A stretch of 64,000 nucleotides of DNA from Globodera rostochiensis (GCA_018350325.1 JAEVLN010000030.1:186001-250000), one strand, 5' to 3'; positions 1 to 11,542 are shown, counted from the first letter of the stretch. The notes: generated by a model from the sequence alone, not told the origin. Translations and numbers: made by a program.

Positions 1-504
1 AAGTTATTGATTTAAACAAATTTGACCAAGCACCGACGGGAAAACACAGGGATTTCTCTCAGCCTACAAGAAAATGAATTATATTATTAATTATGAAAAG
101 GTTCGATCATTTAAAAATATTAGTTTAAAATAAAATAATTTAATTTGTAAACCGCTTCAATAAATTAAAAGTTTATACTCTGATATTAAATTTGCAAACA
201 AGCCCTCAATCAAAAACAAACAACAAAATGAAACTAATGAGCAAATGCCGGTATTCGTTCACGGATCACAAACGAGTGGGACCAATAGCAATATTGAGAA
301 TTAATTAGGAAATTTTTATTAAAACTATTGGAATATAATGCAGAATAATACAATGGACTAATTTTGTTAAAGTATATAACCAGCGTAATTTTATTGTTAA
401 GGCATTCTCTCAGAACGTATTTAAAATATAATAAGAAATTATGAAATTATTATTAGAATAATTAATTTAATCAAAATTAATTATAATTTGAAATAAAAAA
501 ACAG

Positions 505-617
505 GTCGTTCGCCAGAGACGTCATGTGGTTCAAAGAAATTGGCTCGTAAAACTGGATCAACTAAAGGACTTAGGACGCATTTGGAATCTTTCCACAAAC
601 AGTATCCCAGAATTTAA
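505..617 (+). mobile_element. decayed BED-type zinc finger fragment
   Basis: The plus frame reads ARKTGSTKGLRTHLESFH, which fits the second half of a BED zinc finger (GST-x-GLR-x-HL-x3-H) as found in hAT transposases and related DNA-binding proteins. The first cysteine pair is incomplete (Cys-Gly-Ser where Cys-x2-Cys is expected) and the frame stops at 615. An AG precedes it at 503. Downstream frames are broken, so this is probably a transposon remnant rather than a working gene. Confidence 0.45.
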
Positions 618-746
618 AAGGAAATGATAAGCAAAAAATGAATCAAGTACTATCTCCTCTTTATTAAAAAAAAAGAGTATCTCTATTTTATTAGGACGCA
701 AAAAAATTGACAAAGAAAAGCATAAAATAAAAAAACAATTTCGTAG

Positions 747-907
747 CAGGAATCGATTTTGAACTTCACTATCCGGAAAAAGAATTCGCTACTGGAGAAC
801 TAATTGCTGAATTGAATAAAGAAAATCAAAAATGTTATTCAAACAAATATTCAGGAAAAAAAATTGCTGGAAACTCATGCAAGCGGTTTCAAGCATCTAC
901 AAAGTAG
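747..907 (+). CDS. unrecognised open frame, interrupted by TAG
   Basis: After an AG at 745-746 the frame stays open for 52 codons (ELHYPEKEFATGELIAELNK and onward) up to TAG at 905; the same frame then continues open to about 980. Composition is protein-like, which is unusual in such AT-rich DNA. I do not recognise it; it may belong to the same decayed element as the BED finger just upstream. Confidence 0.3.
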
Positions 908-1104
908 TGGACATCAGAGAAGCACTTGCGTCGCCAAGGTCTGAGAGAACTTCTTCAATTTAAATTAAATAGGCAAAATTAAAAGCAACAGTCAAGATAA
1001 TAACATTTTCAATAAAAAGAATAATAAAGCGCATGTTTGATTGATATGAATATTAAAAACGTTTACAGCTAATCATTAATTATTGTGGCCATTAATGAGA
1101 ATAA

Positions 1105-1249
1105 CCAGAAACATCCAAAAAATAAATGGTTTGCAAATATAAAAAATAAATATAGAATTAAACCTGTAAATTTAAGTATATTTTAATAAAATTTAAAATA
1201 ATTGCAAATATTAAATCAAAAAATATTAAAAAGAATGAATGATTAAATG
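1105..1249 (+). repeat. diverged direct repeat, copy A
   Basis: This segment starts CCAGAAACATCCAAAAA and ends AAAGAATGAATGATTAAAT. A second, shorter copy lies at 1582-1690 in the same orientation. The ends match closely and the middle carries small indels. It is probably an old local duplication. Confidence 0.6.
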
Positions 1250-1259
1250 ATTTGTAATA

Positions 1260-1500
1260 AGAGAGCGGTTCAGCATCAAAAAGAAGTCCGCTTTGCGACG
1301 GCCAAATTCTCGAGGACAATTTTTCCTGGTGGATTGGTGGCGTCCATATCTTTCAAAGCAACCCAAAAAAAAACAAAAATCAATTAAATGCTTGAAGAAG
1401 CAAAAGTATTAGTTCCCAAACTTAAACCGTAAATTACTTCGCGGACCCCATAAAAGAGACACTCAAAAACTGGAATCGCTGCGCATGAAGAATGCATGTT
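1260..1500. other. GC-richer island, coding frame ambiguous
   Basis: Between 1260 and 1380 one plus frame and two minus frames are open, for example minus REFGRRKADFFLMLNRS with a pyrimidine-rich AG before it, and plus ALRRPNSRGQFFLVDWWRPY. Around 1400-1490 a minus frame starting ATG (MHSSCAAIPVFECLFYGVRE) ends at a GTAATT. I cannot choose between them. A stretch at 1390-1450 resembles 7815-7890. Confidence 0.25.
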
Positions 1501-1581
1501 TGTTATAAATGCTTTCACTTATTCTTTGCTTTTAAAGACGCATTCGTACTGTGGTTCGTACTGTGGTTCATGGGCTTTACT

Positions 1582-1690
1582 CCAGAAACATCCAAAAATA
1601 AATATAGACTGTAAATTAAACTATATTTTAATAAAATTTAATAACTGCAAATATTAAATCAAAAAATATTAAAAAGAATGAATGATTAAA
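1582..1690 (+). repeat. diverged direct repeat, copy B
   Basis: This is the partner of 1105-1249, with the same ends and several small deletions. Just upstream (1549-1573) a 13-bp motif, CGTACTGTGGTTC, is repeated in tandem with a 1-base overlap. Confidence 0.6.
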
Positions 1691-2034
1691 TTTATTTGAA
1701 ATAAGAAAAAATCAAATTCAGGAAATTGACAAGGCATAAGTATCTATAATTTAAATTGCAATAATGCTAATCTGACGAACACAATAAACGTATATTAATT
1801 ATAATAAATACAATAATTCTAAATCACAATAATTTATGGTACAATTTATTTATAAACCAAATATGTTTTTATATTATTTAAAAAGGGTTAGGTTTACGTG
1901 ATACTAAAACAAAGCCAAGGAAAAATATACACCAACAATTTGCCGTGCGTGTTGGTTTACGTTGTGTTTCTTTAGCATTATCATATATGTATTGCATCTT
2001 AAGTTTTTTTAAATATGTGTGTTTTGTCCAGGCG

Positions 2035-2166
2035 TGCTCACGGATACGAATTTTCGTATCCGTATCCGTCTGTCCTCAAAAGTCCATTTCCATTATCCGT
2101 CCGGATCCGTGACGTTCCAAAATTCCTTATCCGGATATCCGTCCGTGGATGTCCGCAGATATCCGC
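2035..2166. repeat. cryptic simple repeat of ATCCG(T) motifs
   Basis: About 130 bp rich in TATCCG, GTCCG and CGGAT hexamers in both orientations. It contains a perfect hairpin at 2041-2062 (CGGATACGAA, two T, then its complement). A 73-codon frame across it is only an effect of the repeat. It resembles in style, but not in motif, the CTCGAGA array at 20965-21147. Confidence 0.7.
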
Positions 2167-2393
2167 ATATTTAAAAATCACTAGAGTTTTCTCCAAGGTT
2201 CAAAAAAATGATTTTTCCGATCGCGTTATTGTCTGATTAAAATAAATCGAAATTGATATGTATTGAGCTTAACAAGAAAATTTTATCAATTACATGTATT
2301 GCAGACGTAATTGAAAATTGATATTTAAATTTTCAATTTAAAACTTAAGATTTTTATATAAATTAATTGCAATTGTATTTATTGCATATTTAG

Positions 2394-3716
2394 ACAAGTG
2401 TGATGCTGAAAATTTGTGCCAAAATGGCGGCTATCCCAGCCCCAGGCTTTGCACAGAATGTTTTTGTCCCGAGAATTATGGAGGAAATCACTGTGAAGAA
2501 CTCCAAGGAGGTAAGAAAATTAAATTAAAAGTAATTTTAAAATTCTAAATCATAAATAGACGTGGAATGCAATAACAAGATGGATGGGATCAGAGAATTG
2601 GACGCCGATTGGCAGACCCGGACGCTAGATACTGAAATTTTTTGTTGGAGTAAACCTAGATGCTTATGCATTTGGATAATTACGGTAATTCCTAATCGTA
2701 TTGCTTAGTAGTATTTGGAGTTTAACTTTAAGAATTTTAATATTAAACCAATTTTAGCCTAAAGATGGGAAAAAGTTACGAATTCAACTCAAACGATTGG
2801 AAATCGAGTCACAATGTTCACATATGCCATGCCAAAAGTCATATGTCGAAATAAATTTCCGAAAGGACTAAAGGGCTCGAGGTTAAAGCTTCTGAACTTC
2901 AGAGGAGAAATTAAAATTATTTCACATTTGCAGGTGCAAGACTTTGTTGCCCCGATGCAATTGCCCAAATGGCTCTTTCCCAAAACTTGATTGAGGCAGA
3001 AGAGCCCGGCACAGACATATTCATTTCTGCGCGTCTGGGATATTCGAGAAGCCCTGTCAAATTTGAGCTGACCTACGAGACAGGCGAGCAATTGGGGGGT
3101 GTCGGTCTTGGGGTATTTTGGTTTACACTTGTGTGGTTTATATTTAACAAATTTGTCTAATTTTGTGTTGTGGCTTCAAATATAATTTTTGGTGTTGTGA
3201 CTTCAAAAACGGTAAATTGGGCCGGATTTTGCAAAATGTGAGTCAGGGGTGCGCCATGTCCATTTTTAAACACGGAATGCTAAATTAAACAAAATAATGG
3301 AGTTATCAAAATTGAAACCGAATCTCACCCTTGATAGCATTAATTACTTGTCTTCAGAACATTTAAAATTAAATTTCTTGTAAATTTTGTAGGTCAACGG
3401 TCGCCAGACAAATAAAACACGGATTTTGCTTGAATGCTTCGTAAGTCCTTTTTATTGTTAAAATTTGGGTTATTAAATTTAACAGAAACGTGAATATAAT
3501 CCAACTAGCTATTGGGGCTATTGGGAGACAAAAACCAGGACCCAATTCACATTGACGACATGCAATGCGTGGAACAAATTAAGACAAAGTTGTTCAAAAG
3601 ATCGGAAGTTGAGGAGGCTTTTGAAAATGCAAATGGGACAATTGGGTACATGGGTTTTAAATATGATTCGCCATAACCCAACTCTGTCCATATTCATCAA
3701 AAATTATATTAATTAA
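2394..3716 (+). CDS. astacin-type zinc metalloprotease, C-terminal half (EGF + CUB)
   Basis: Five exons join in phase, and a sixth upstream is missing: 2394-2510, 2560-2684, 2758-2881, 2934-3112, 3393-3440 and 3486-3716, with introns of 49, 73, 52, about 280 and 45 bp. Exon 1 is a six-cysteine EGF-like domain (CQNGGYPSPRLCTECFCPEN). Exons 2-4 form a CUB domain: Trp-Gln-Thr start, Cys-x-Cys-Ile-Trp-Ile core, YVEINFRKD and GARLCCPD, the order used by nematode NAS proteases. The catalytic domain (HExxH) is not in the window upstream, so the gene starts outside it or further exons are hidden. An in-frame TAA at 2869-2871 interrupts the CUB domain; splice sites are otherwise intact. The donor of exon 4 is uncertain (3099, 3105 or 3113). 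The last exon has no known domain; AATAAA follows about 120 bp after the stop. Confidence 0.75.
2869..2871 (+). other. in-frame TAA inside the CUB domain
   Basis: The codon lies in exon 2758-2881, in the frame that both neighbouring exons require. No donor or acceptor near it would remove it. Either this copy is a pseudogene, the base is a sequencing error, or the allele is defective. Confidence 0.75.
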
Positions 3717-3886
3717 TGCATTTAGCCTCTGATCATTGTTTTAATATGCATCAATCCAGCCTTATGCAATCTTTTGTGGTAATTAGTTTATTTCTCGATC
3801 AGATCAAAATTGTACATATATTATTTTTATGTTATTAATAAATTTTGCATTTAATTAGAGCGGAAGATTAATTGATGCCTTAATTC

Positions 3887-3954
3887 TCAAAATAACAATC
3901 GATTCCTCTCGTCGAGCTGAGTATGAATCCGTAAAAAGTTTGCGGCGGGATTCT
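3887..3954 (-). CDS. candidate last exon, unknown product
   Basis: On minus a strong acceptor (ACTTTCTTCATAG) is followed by an open frame, NPAANFLRIHTQLDERNRLL, then Phe and stop at 3887. A minus-strand AATAAA-like signal lies about 100 bp downstream. It is convergent with the astacin gene. No family is recognised. Further minus candidates lie at 4549 and 4738. Confidence 0.45.
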
Positions 3955-4548
3955 CTATGAAGAAAGTTATGAGCCACCAAAAGTTTGTGATGCTTGATTT
4001 AAAATAAAAAATAAATAAATTGCGTGAAACTTCAAAAAAAACAATTTCATACAAAAAATAAATGAATAAATAAAAAGGAAGCCTATAGCAGAGGCAGACT
4101 CCGAACTCTCTCTCAGTCTGAAAGTTAGAAGCAGCATTAAAATAAACAATCTTTTTATCATAAATTACTTTCAAAATTCAATTACAGTAAACTTATATTT
4201 GGCTTATTATTATTTATTTTTATGTTTAATTTATTTTTATTTTTATCTAATCTGTAAATAGTAATGAGTCATAAGTTTCTTATTTATAAATTTATTCATG
4301 ATTTACTATTTGATATTTTATTTTATGTGTTGATTGTATTACGTTTTACTATTAAATACTTTGCAAGGCAATATAATTTTAATAAGCTAAAATTTATTCT
4401 AAACATTTATAATTATGAATAAAAACTATTCACTTTTGCTCTTTTTTTTGCATAATTTAAAATATATTTTTGTAAAATTTAAAACATTAGTAAAATATTT
4501 TTTTGTTAAATTTATGTATTCTGATTTAAATATCGGAAGATTTGTTTG

Positions 4549-4610
4549 TTAGGATGAGCCGGGTAAATACACCGCATCTATCAGAATTTTCATATTGTAC
4601 ATGGTTTCTG
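4549..4610 (-). CDS. candidate last exon, unknown product
   Basis: A minus acceptor (GCTATCGATAG) precedes ETMYNMKILIDAVYLPGSS and a stop. The frame is 20 codons with ordinary amino-acid composition. It could instead end at a GTGTAT donor inside. No family is recognised. Confidence 0.35.
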
Positions 4611-4737
4611 CTATCGATAGCTTATTGAGTTTAGCTAATAAAAATATTCAAATTTTAATTTTTTACATTTTAATTAATTTGCTTTTTTGTTAAATCCAAC
4701 TGAACTTTGATGCTCAAATTTATTCCTTAAAAACGAA

Positions 4738-4836
4738 CTAATGCAAACGCATCAAACCAGCTATTTCACAAAAGTCAGGCATAGGACTTCGTCCAGACGA
4801 ACTGGTACTTTGTCGCATATAACTGGCCAACGCCAT
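4738..4836 (-). CDS. small ORF with ATG, unknown
   Basis: 32 codons from ATG: MALASYMRQSTSSSGRSPMP, then DFCEIAGLMRLH and stop. It is GC-richer than its surroundings and has no stop in this frame. The opposite strand also has short open frames. It could be an exon of the same minus gene as 3887-3954. Unrecognised. Confidence 0.35.
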   Translation of the reverse strand: MALASYMRQSTSSSGRSPMPDFCEIAGLMRLH

Positions 4837-5669
4837 TAATCTTATAAGATTTTTATTTAGATTTAAAAATTATTTATTCATTAATTAATGGATGTTAAAG
4901 CAATGTTAAAACATAATGAATTGATTTTCTGTAATTGGTCAAGTGATCTTCATTGATCTATCCGTCTTTCGTTCTTATCCATACCGTGGCCTTGATGGTT
5001 TGCGCACTTTGATTAAACTGGCGGTCCGAGATTTAATACAGTTTGAATTAAATCATTACTTTTGTGTATTAAATTTGAACCCCACCAATTAATTATATTT
5101 ATATTTAATAAGATTAATCAGTCATATAAATTCTACAAATAAGTTTGAAAATTTACGAGCAGAAAATGTTTAAAAGCAAAAAATAATCTATGGCATTCAA
5201 AAAAATCTATTAAATAAAAAGGACACCATTTGGGTCGACCACGAAGCTTGTGGAGTTGGTTGACGCTGCAATTGACACAAGCCTGTCAATTATAATTTTA
5301 TCCTAAATGACAATTCAGGTTAAAACATAAATAAAGATTGGAGAATCGATTTAGCAAGGTAATTTAAGATAAATTTAAAAAGGTTAAAAAAATTAAATAT
5401 TATAGGGGTGTGTGTTTTGCAGGAAAGGTAGATGCCGTTTGTAAATAAAATTTTTAAAATTTAATGAATAAATGCTAAAACAAATAGTTGTAATAATTAC
5501 TAAGCTAATAATAATTTTGCATATAATTATAAAAACGAATTAAATAATATATAAACTTTCACTCGCCAAGTGAGACAAGAAACAAATAATACATAAATTT
5601 ATTAAAACCCTTTATAACAAAAAAACCAAGATCATTTTATTTAATTAAAGGGATTTCGATTGGTCTTAC

Positions 5670-5768
5670 TGCCAATCTTCGCGTCAAAGCTCATCAACTC
5701 TTGGGCTCCCAGGCAACACGACACGCGATGATGCGTCTTTTCCAACGACGACAAATGAACGAGAATTG
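5670..5768 (-). CDS. candidate internal exon, strand uncertain
   Basis: On minus, an AG-ended acceptor and a good donor (GGCA/GTAAGA) enclose 99 nt with a single open frame, phase 1 to phase 1, including KTHHRVSCCLGAQELMSFDA. On plus, the overlapping frame LTANLRVKAHQLLGSQATRH is also open, with an acceptor at about 5650. I prefer minus because both splice sites are good. No family is recognised. Confidence 0.35.
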
Positions 5769-5789
5769 CTATCGCTTATCAAATATAAA

Positions 5790-7440
5790 CTTTCAAAAAA
5801 CAAAATTCTTCATTAATAAGAAAATAAATCTACGGTAATGAAAATAAAATAAATAAATAAATAAACACTTTAAATCAGTCATTTTATTATCTAAATATAC
5901 TATCAACCAACGGCTGCACGATCGGTAAGAAAGAAAACTAAAAAAAGGTTTATTGATTAAATAACAAAAATAATAAAGGGTAGCAAAAATAAAATTTATT
6001 ACAATAGTTATTTGCTAAGCTAGAAAAATAATTTAAATGCAAAGATAACCAAATAAAAATTGTTTCAGAACGATTTAATATTTTAAATGTAATTAGAAGT
6101 TGAGTAAGCTGCTATTTTGATAACTGACTTTTATATTATTTTTTATTTAAACTCATAAATATTTTGGATTAGTTTTGTTATTTTGCTTTTAATATGGATT
6201 TTATATATTAGGATTTTAATATGCAAAATTTTATTAAAAGATAAATATCTAAATCATTTAATCGAAATCTGAATAAAACAAAATAAATAAATAATAATTT
6301 AAAAATTAAAAATTACGGTAAAAAAAGGTTTATATGAATATCTAATTAATTTAAAATAAACCAAGCTTTTAATTGCCATTCATCAAGCCATGGAAAAGAG
6401 GATGTGGCAATTAAACATTCTAGGCACTATTGTTAAGTAAATATATGTTTTTTATTAAATTTTATTTTTAATGTAAATGTACCCAAACAACCTAAAAAAC
6501 TTATAATTAAAAAAGTCCGTAATATGTTTTAAAAAAAACATTGATTGGCCGGAAACATTGGCACTTGAAAAGGAAGCTCCAAACTAAACGAATTCCAGCA
6601 GGAGGCCGTCAAGGCCCACCAGCGAGCACATTGACTAAAGCATAGTGGAGGAGCGTTTATCTCAACTTCAATAATTAAAAAAGAATTGTTTCTTTGAAAA
6701 TGGAATAGATGGCCGAGTTTATAAACAAAAATATTTTATTTAAGAGAACTACACTTTGAAAATTCAAATACAATAAAATTTTCTGCCTATATTAAACTAG
6801 CAAAATTAAACATATAAAATTACAATGAATTTATATTTATAAATGCAATTTTATACAATTTAAATTCTCTTTAGACTATGTTGTTTAGTGTTAATAAATT
6901 TCAGATACAAAAAAATGTTTTTATTCCTTTTATTTATTAAAATTGATTTTGGTTTTATTATTTATTTATTCATTTATAAGCCAACTCCGCTACGCTTTAA
7001 TTATTTTTATTTATTCTAATTTTGAATTTAAGTTAAAACTAAATAGTAGAAATATCACATATGTTGAGCCTTCTCTTTATGTTTTTATTAGCAACAAGTG
7101 TTGAATATCCACCAAAACATGACACAACCATTTGTTTTACATGTGTGTAGCGCGTATGCATTTTGTTTGAAATATCAAAGCCACTTCTAACTCAATTATA
7201 AAATTAAATCAAGCAATGTGATTTATAATAGATTTTATTACAATAAGTACTAGCTCGAATTTTTTACCTGGATAATTTAAGAATAGGGGGAAAAGACGCT
7301 CACTTAAAAAAAACCCGAAAATGTTTTTTTATTGAATAAATTTTTTTAATTAACTCTACTTAAAGCATATTTTGTTGAAAAATTTAAACTGAAAATAAAT
7401 ATGTTAATATATCTATACAATTGAAATAATTGATTGTTTC
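5790..7440. other. AT-rich stretch with one ambiguous island
   Basis: Mostly A/T-rich sequence without supported genes. One GC-richer island at 6545-6660 is open in several frames on both strands (minus SMCSLVGLDGLLLEFV after a good acceptor, plus RIPAGGRQGPPASTLTKA); no choice is possible. Confidence 0.5.
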
Positions 7441-7474
7441 TATCAGTGTAAACTGTTAAAAAAAACGCAAGATC

Positions 7475-7585
7475 ATGGCAAAAGCAGAAGCAGCGACGGT
7501 AGAGAAGTCCAACAGCAATAAAAGAGAGTTGAGAGCTGATGGGTACTGCAAGTGTGCTGGGCGAGAAGATTGCTACAGAACTTGA
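7475..7585 (+). CDS. small ORF, lysine/alanine-rich start, unknown
   Basis: 36 codons from ATG: MAKAEAATVEKSNSNKRELR, then a part with three cysteines (CKCAGREDC). The minus strand has a competing frame (IFSPSTLAVPISSQLSFIAV) behind a strong acceptor, so the strand is uncertain. Confidence 0.3.
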   Translation: MAKAEAATVEKSNSNKRELRADGYCKCAGREDCYRT

Positions 7586-7819
7586 AATACCGTTAAAAAG
7601 AAAGACATAATTACAATTCAAATTAATACATATAAAAATTATTATCTAAACTATGAAATTTATCAAAATATGGCAATTAATTTAATAAACGATACACCAA
7701 AGAAGGCGGGAAAACAATTAAAGAAAATATTATAACTAAAATATGATCAATTGATTAAAAACAAATGAAAATTATCAGATACTTAACAATAACCAAATCC
7801 ATAATATTTAATGAATTAA

Positions 7820-7948
7820 ATGCCTGAAGAAAGCAAACCATTGAGTTCCAACGCTGAAACCGTAAATTTCTTAACGGACTCAGTAAACAAAAACGCCAAA
7901 ATTTCTGCTCGTCGAGATCAAAAATGGCGGCATTTAGCAATTAGTTAA
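7820..7948 (+). CDS. small ORF, unknown
   Basis: 42 codons from ATG with a stop just upstream: MPEESKPLSSNAETVNFLTD, then SVNKNAKISARRDQKWRHLA and a short end. The composition is balanced. The first 70 bp resemble 1390-1450, where the frame is broken, so it may be part of a dispersed repeat. No donor is needed; it could also be an exon. Confidence 0.4.
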   Translation: MPEESKPLSSNAETVNFLTDSVNKNAKISARRDQKWRHLAIS

Positions 7949-7949
7949 T

Positions 7950-9190
7950 AATAATAAATTTTGATTACAATTATCTTATGTAATTTGATCTAATTAAAAT
8001 TCTAAGTTGTGTTGGTTAATTCAAGATGTTGCTGAATTATTTGAATTTGAAAGATCAAACAATTGCACACTTTGTCATTATTAAATTTAATAATTTTAAT
8101 TATTTATTTAAAATAAATATATAAACTATTGGGAAGAAGCAGTTTGATGTAATTTTGTCTTTTGATTAAATTAAAATATACCCAATAACACTATATTTAT
8201 ACAATTAGCGTAATTTAGTAAACAAACATAATTAATTACCAAAAAAATTTTGATAAAAACTAAGCAGGTAGAGCAAATTTGGTAATAAATATAAATGGAT
8301 GTCTAGAATCATTTAGAAACTATAAATTGATTAAATTTTTCTTATTGGTCAAAAATATAAAAATAATTATAAGGAACACATATGAAAACTAAAAAGCTAA
8401 TTGAATAAGAAGAAAAAGGTTAATTCTATAAAAGCGCAGTTATTATTTCATTTATTAAAAAAAGATGATATTATGTAAATTTTTAACCAGAATAATTAAA
8501 AATATAATTTTACCATGGCTAATAAAACGATGTTAATAATGACTACAAGAGTACACGACAAATTATTGATCCAGCTTATATTATTTAGCTATTGATTGGT
8601 AACAAATTAAAATATTGATAAAATTCGTACAATTAATCAAAATTGAGCATATGAAAATTTAAAAATAAATTTATTAAAAAGATTGTTATGGTAAACAATC
8701 AGAAATCATTATAAAAATAAATTATTGCAAAAATAGTATAAAGAAGATCTCATTAATGTGAAATACTTGGGGTTTACCCCGGTCCGGTTTCTTCCAAATT
8801 ACATTCAATGTAATTCAAACTCATGCTTTACTCAAATATTAATAATTTAAATTTAAAACTTTTTAAAAAACATAAAAATAATTTAAATATATCTTTTCAT
8901 TGTAATAATCACAAAAACATATCATAAATAGGTTATTAAACCCAAAATATCACAAAAATAACATGTCAGTATTAAATCAGTTTTTGTTTAAATAACTAAG
9001 AATTCAATAATAAAATCAACTTAATAATAAAAATACAATCTATATTTTAAGTAATTTTAATAACAAAAGAATTAACGCGGTCCGCTGTTCAAGTGCCGAA
9101 TCCGGTCGCAATTAGATGAAATAAAAGTGGACGCATAGTTTTTAGTTACGCTCGATGGGTAATGTGGCTATACCGATAAAATAAAATTTT
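7950..9190. other. AT-rich stretch, nothing supported
   Basis: No supported gene. A short hairpin-forming GC patch lies at 8768-8790 (TTGGGGTTTACCCCGG) and a small island at 9075-9115; both are too short to call. Confidence 0.5.
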
Positions 9191-9202
9191 TTTTTTACTT
9201 AG

Positions 9203-9553
9203 AAGAAGATTCTACTTTTTGTGGTGGCGGTTGTGTCTTTTTTGGCAGGTTTAACTTCTATAATTTTAAAATTAGAGCTTATCGAAGTAAAAAGCGCAAA
9301 CCAACATTTAGATTAAAAAATAAATAAAAATTATAAACAATATTGTTTATTTGAAGATAAGTAGTTTATAGAGATAATATTATCTATAGACCCATCAGGT
9401 TCTGGAACAACTGGAATATGAATTGTTGATGGAGAGGTTTTAAGATTTGAATATTTTAAAAAATACTACTTTACTTTAAAGGTGGTTTCGTCATCAGGGG
9501 CTCGGACTCCCTTACCACCAAAGTCCGGGGACCGACTTTACCTGGCATTCGAA
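9203..9553 (+). CDS. candidate three-exon segment, unknown product
   Basis: Three islands fit in phase: 9203-9248, 9399-9436 and 9482-9553, with introns of 150 and 45 bp. Borders are TTTACTTAG / CAG-GTTTAA, CCATCAG / GAG-GTTTTA and TACTTTAAAG / CGAA-GTTAAG. Joined, it reads FYFLWWRLCLFWQ, VLEQLEYELLMER, WFRHQGLGLPYHQSPGTDF. Alternatively exon 1 read in another frame is signal-peptide-like (KKILLFVVAVVSFLAG). No family is recognised. Confidence 0.35.
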
Positions 9554-10435
9554 GTTAAGCTATTAAAGTGTTTTTTTATAAAAAATATAACAAATTTATT
9601 CGAAAATTTATTTTATTTGTAAGCCAAAATATTACTATAAAACTAATAACTTTGCATTGAAAAAAATCACTTATGGACTGCAATACAAGTTCAAAGCAGT
9701 ATTTATTTTAAATATGATAAGCTTTAGGCAACTTGAAACTTAAATTCAGAGGACTGAACACTCATTTAATTTTAGCAAACACAAACAGTATAACAATAAA
9801 AAATTGAACATACTAATTTGATAAATTGTAAGATTTTTAAAATAAAGCAAAAAATAAACCTTCATTTTGTAACGAGACACACATTTCTTCCAAAAACCAA
9901 GTTAAAAAACTAAATTTGTTAACAAAATATTCAATTAAAAAACTAATTGTTTGCTTTTTAATTATTACCAATTACCAATTTTATAACACGATTATTCACC
10001 TATGAGAATGTTCAGACGAATAATTAGAAGAGCTTATATAGAAGACAGTTCATTTCTTAATATTCCGACTTTCATTTATTCTAATTCACTTAATTTATTT
10101 AATCAATCAATACCGCTGTGGTTTGAGTTTTTTGAAAGATATAAATTATTGGAGTTATATCTTCAAATTAGCTGCATAGATATTGCACATTTTATAATAT
10201 TCTTTATTAAATACACTTGAGCCAGAGAAAGTCATTACTTTTTTTTTTGTATTTCAATTGTATTCATTTGTTGAACCCGATTAAATCTTTACTATATTTT
10301 TGAAATGATTTTTGAAACAAATAATGTTAGGTTCATTTTTTTTTCTCATTTCCATTTTTGTTATTTTTATTTTTTGTTTAAAAATTTTTAAAATTAAATT
10401 TGGATTAGATCATTATAGTTTTACCCATATATTAT

Positions 10436-10621
10436 TCAATATTGTGAGAATTTAGATAATTGAAGATTTGGAAACAACCATTGCGTTCCATAATTTTGCA
10501 AGTGTGGATTTGATTGTGATGGGCCTATAGTTTTGGGATTCCGAACTTGTGCCGTACTTAGGCGCGAACTATGCAGTTTGATGCCAAGCTCAAAGAGCCA
10601 TTTAATATAATGATAATGAAT
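10436..10621 (-). CDS. 61-codon open frame without Met, unknown
   Basis: The minus frame stays open for 61 codons across a GC-richer island, including WLFELGIKLHSSRLSTAQVR and NPKTIGPSQSNPHLQ. On plus a shorter frame (IIEDLETTIAFHNFASVDLI) with an acceptor at 10456 competes. No homology is recognised. Confidence 0.35.
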   Translation of the reverse strand: MHYHYIKWLFELGIKLHSSRLSTAQVRNPKTIGPSQSNPHLQNYGTQWLFPNLQLSKFSQY

Positions 10622-10704
10622 TTATTTATATGCTATGTTTTGAATAAATTTTGGTTTTTATTTAATCAAGCGTAATTGAAGAATAATGATGTGGTGGGCT
10701 GCAG

Positions 10705-10807
10705 GTTTACTGATCATTACAGGAAAAACTGCCTGCATCAGCAGTTGTCACTTCGGAAATTTGTCAACATTTCGTGTCAATTCTGGCACGCATATTTTGG
10801 TTCTTAA
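10705..10807 (+). CDS. candidate exon, unknown
   Basis: Acceptor GGGCTGCAG at 10701-10704, then FTDHYRKNCLHQQLSLRKFV and NISCQFWHAYFGS to a stop. A different frame gives a 74-codon ORF from 10686 to 10910 (MMWWAAGLLIITGKTACISS). The minus strand is closed in all frames here, so plus is favoured. Confidence 0.35.
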
Positions 10808-11338
10808 TGGGGTTTGCCTTGTAAAATCTGAATTGAACAATTTTTTGTTTTTAAATCGTTCATTGTTGCATGCATTCTTGGGCGCATTTGCTGCAAATGG
10901 TTGCTTTTGAACTTTTTTCTATTATTTGAGATTTAAATGAATTTTTTAGCCTTTGCTGCAAAGTTTGTTGATATTTGCATCATCCGTTTAAACATCAAAA
11001 TAAAGCAAAATACAGAAATGTTCAAAAAATGTTTAAGGTTTAATGATACTTTAATATAAATTTTAATTATTTAATGTATAATGAGTTATATTCATTATAA
11101 TCATCTTTTTTAAATAAACTCAAACAATCGAACCTTTTAAGATGATTAAATATAACGATATTATTTCTTTTCTTTTAAAAAAGAAACCGGAAATAGAAAA
11201 TCATGCATTAAACATAAATTTTTTTTTTGAATTGATCATTGTGCTTAATATATGGTTAACAATCACTTATATTTTTAATATATTTCCGTTTATTATTTGT
11301 TTTAACAAAGCAGTTCATGGTATTATTACTTTTATTTA

Positions 11339-11542
11339 TTGATGGATTGCTTCAGCTTTATATTGTTTATTGCACTATCCCAAATTGGTAAAGCAGAAAC
11401 CGTAATTAAGTTCCAAAAGACTCGAGTCGGTTTCATCAGGAGGGTGGAGAAGAACTGGACGAGTGTTAAACTTTCAAAATTTTATTCAGAAATATTATTT
11501 GAGTTTTATTCGTTTCGGCATTGTTTAGTTAGAAATGAATAA
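11339..11542 (+). CDS. small ORF with signal-peptide-like start
   Basis: 67 codons from ATG. Residues 1-19 look like a signal peptide (hydrophobic FSFILFIALSQIG followed by Lys-Ala), then ETVIKFQKTRVGFIRRVEKN. A possible donor (ACGA/GTGTTA) near 11462 would make it a first exon. Unknown product. It contains the 12-mer AAAGCAGAAACC shared with 19291 and 29989. Confidence 0.35.
   Translation: MMDCFSFILFIALSQIGKAETVIKFQKTRVGFIRRVEKNWTSVKLSKFYSEILFEFYSFRHCLVRNE

Noticed and set aside
2015..2236. 73-codon ORF
   Set aside because: It is produced by the ATCCG repeat array.
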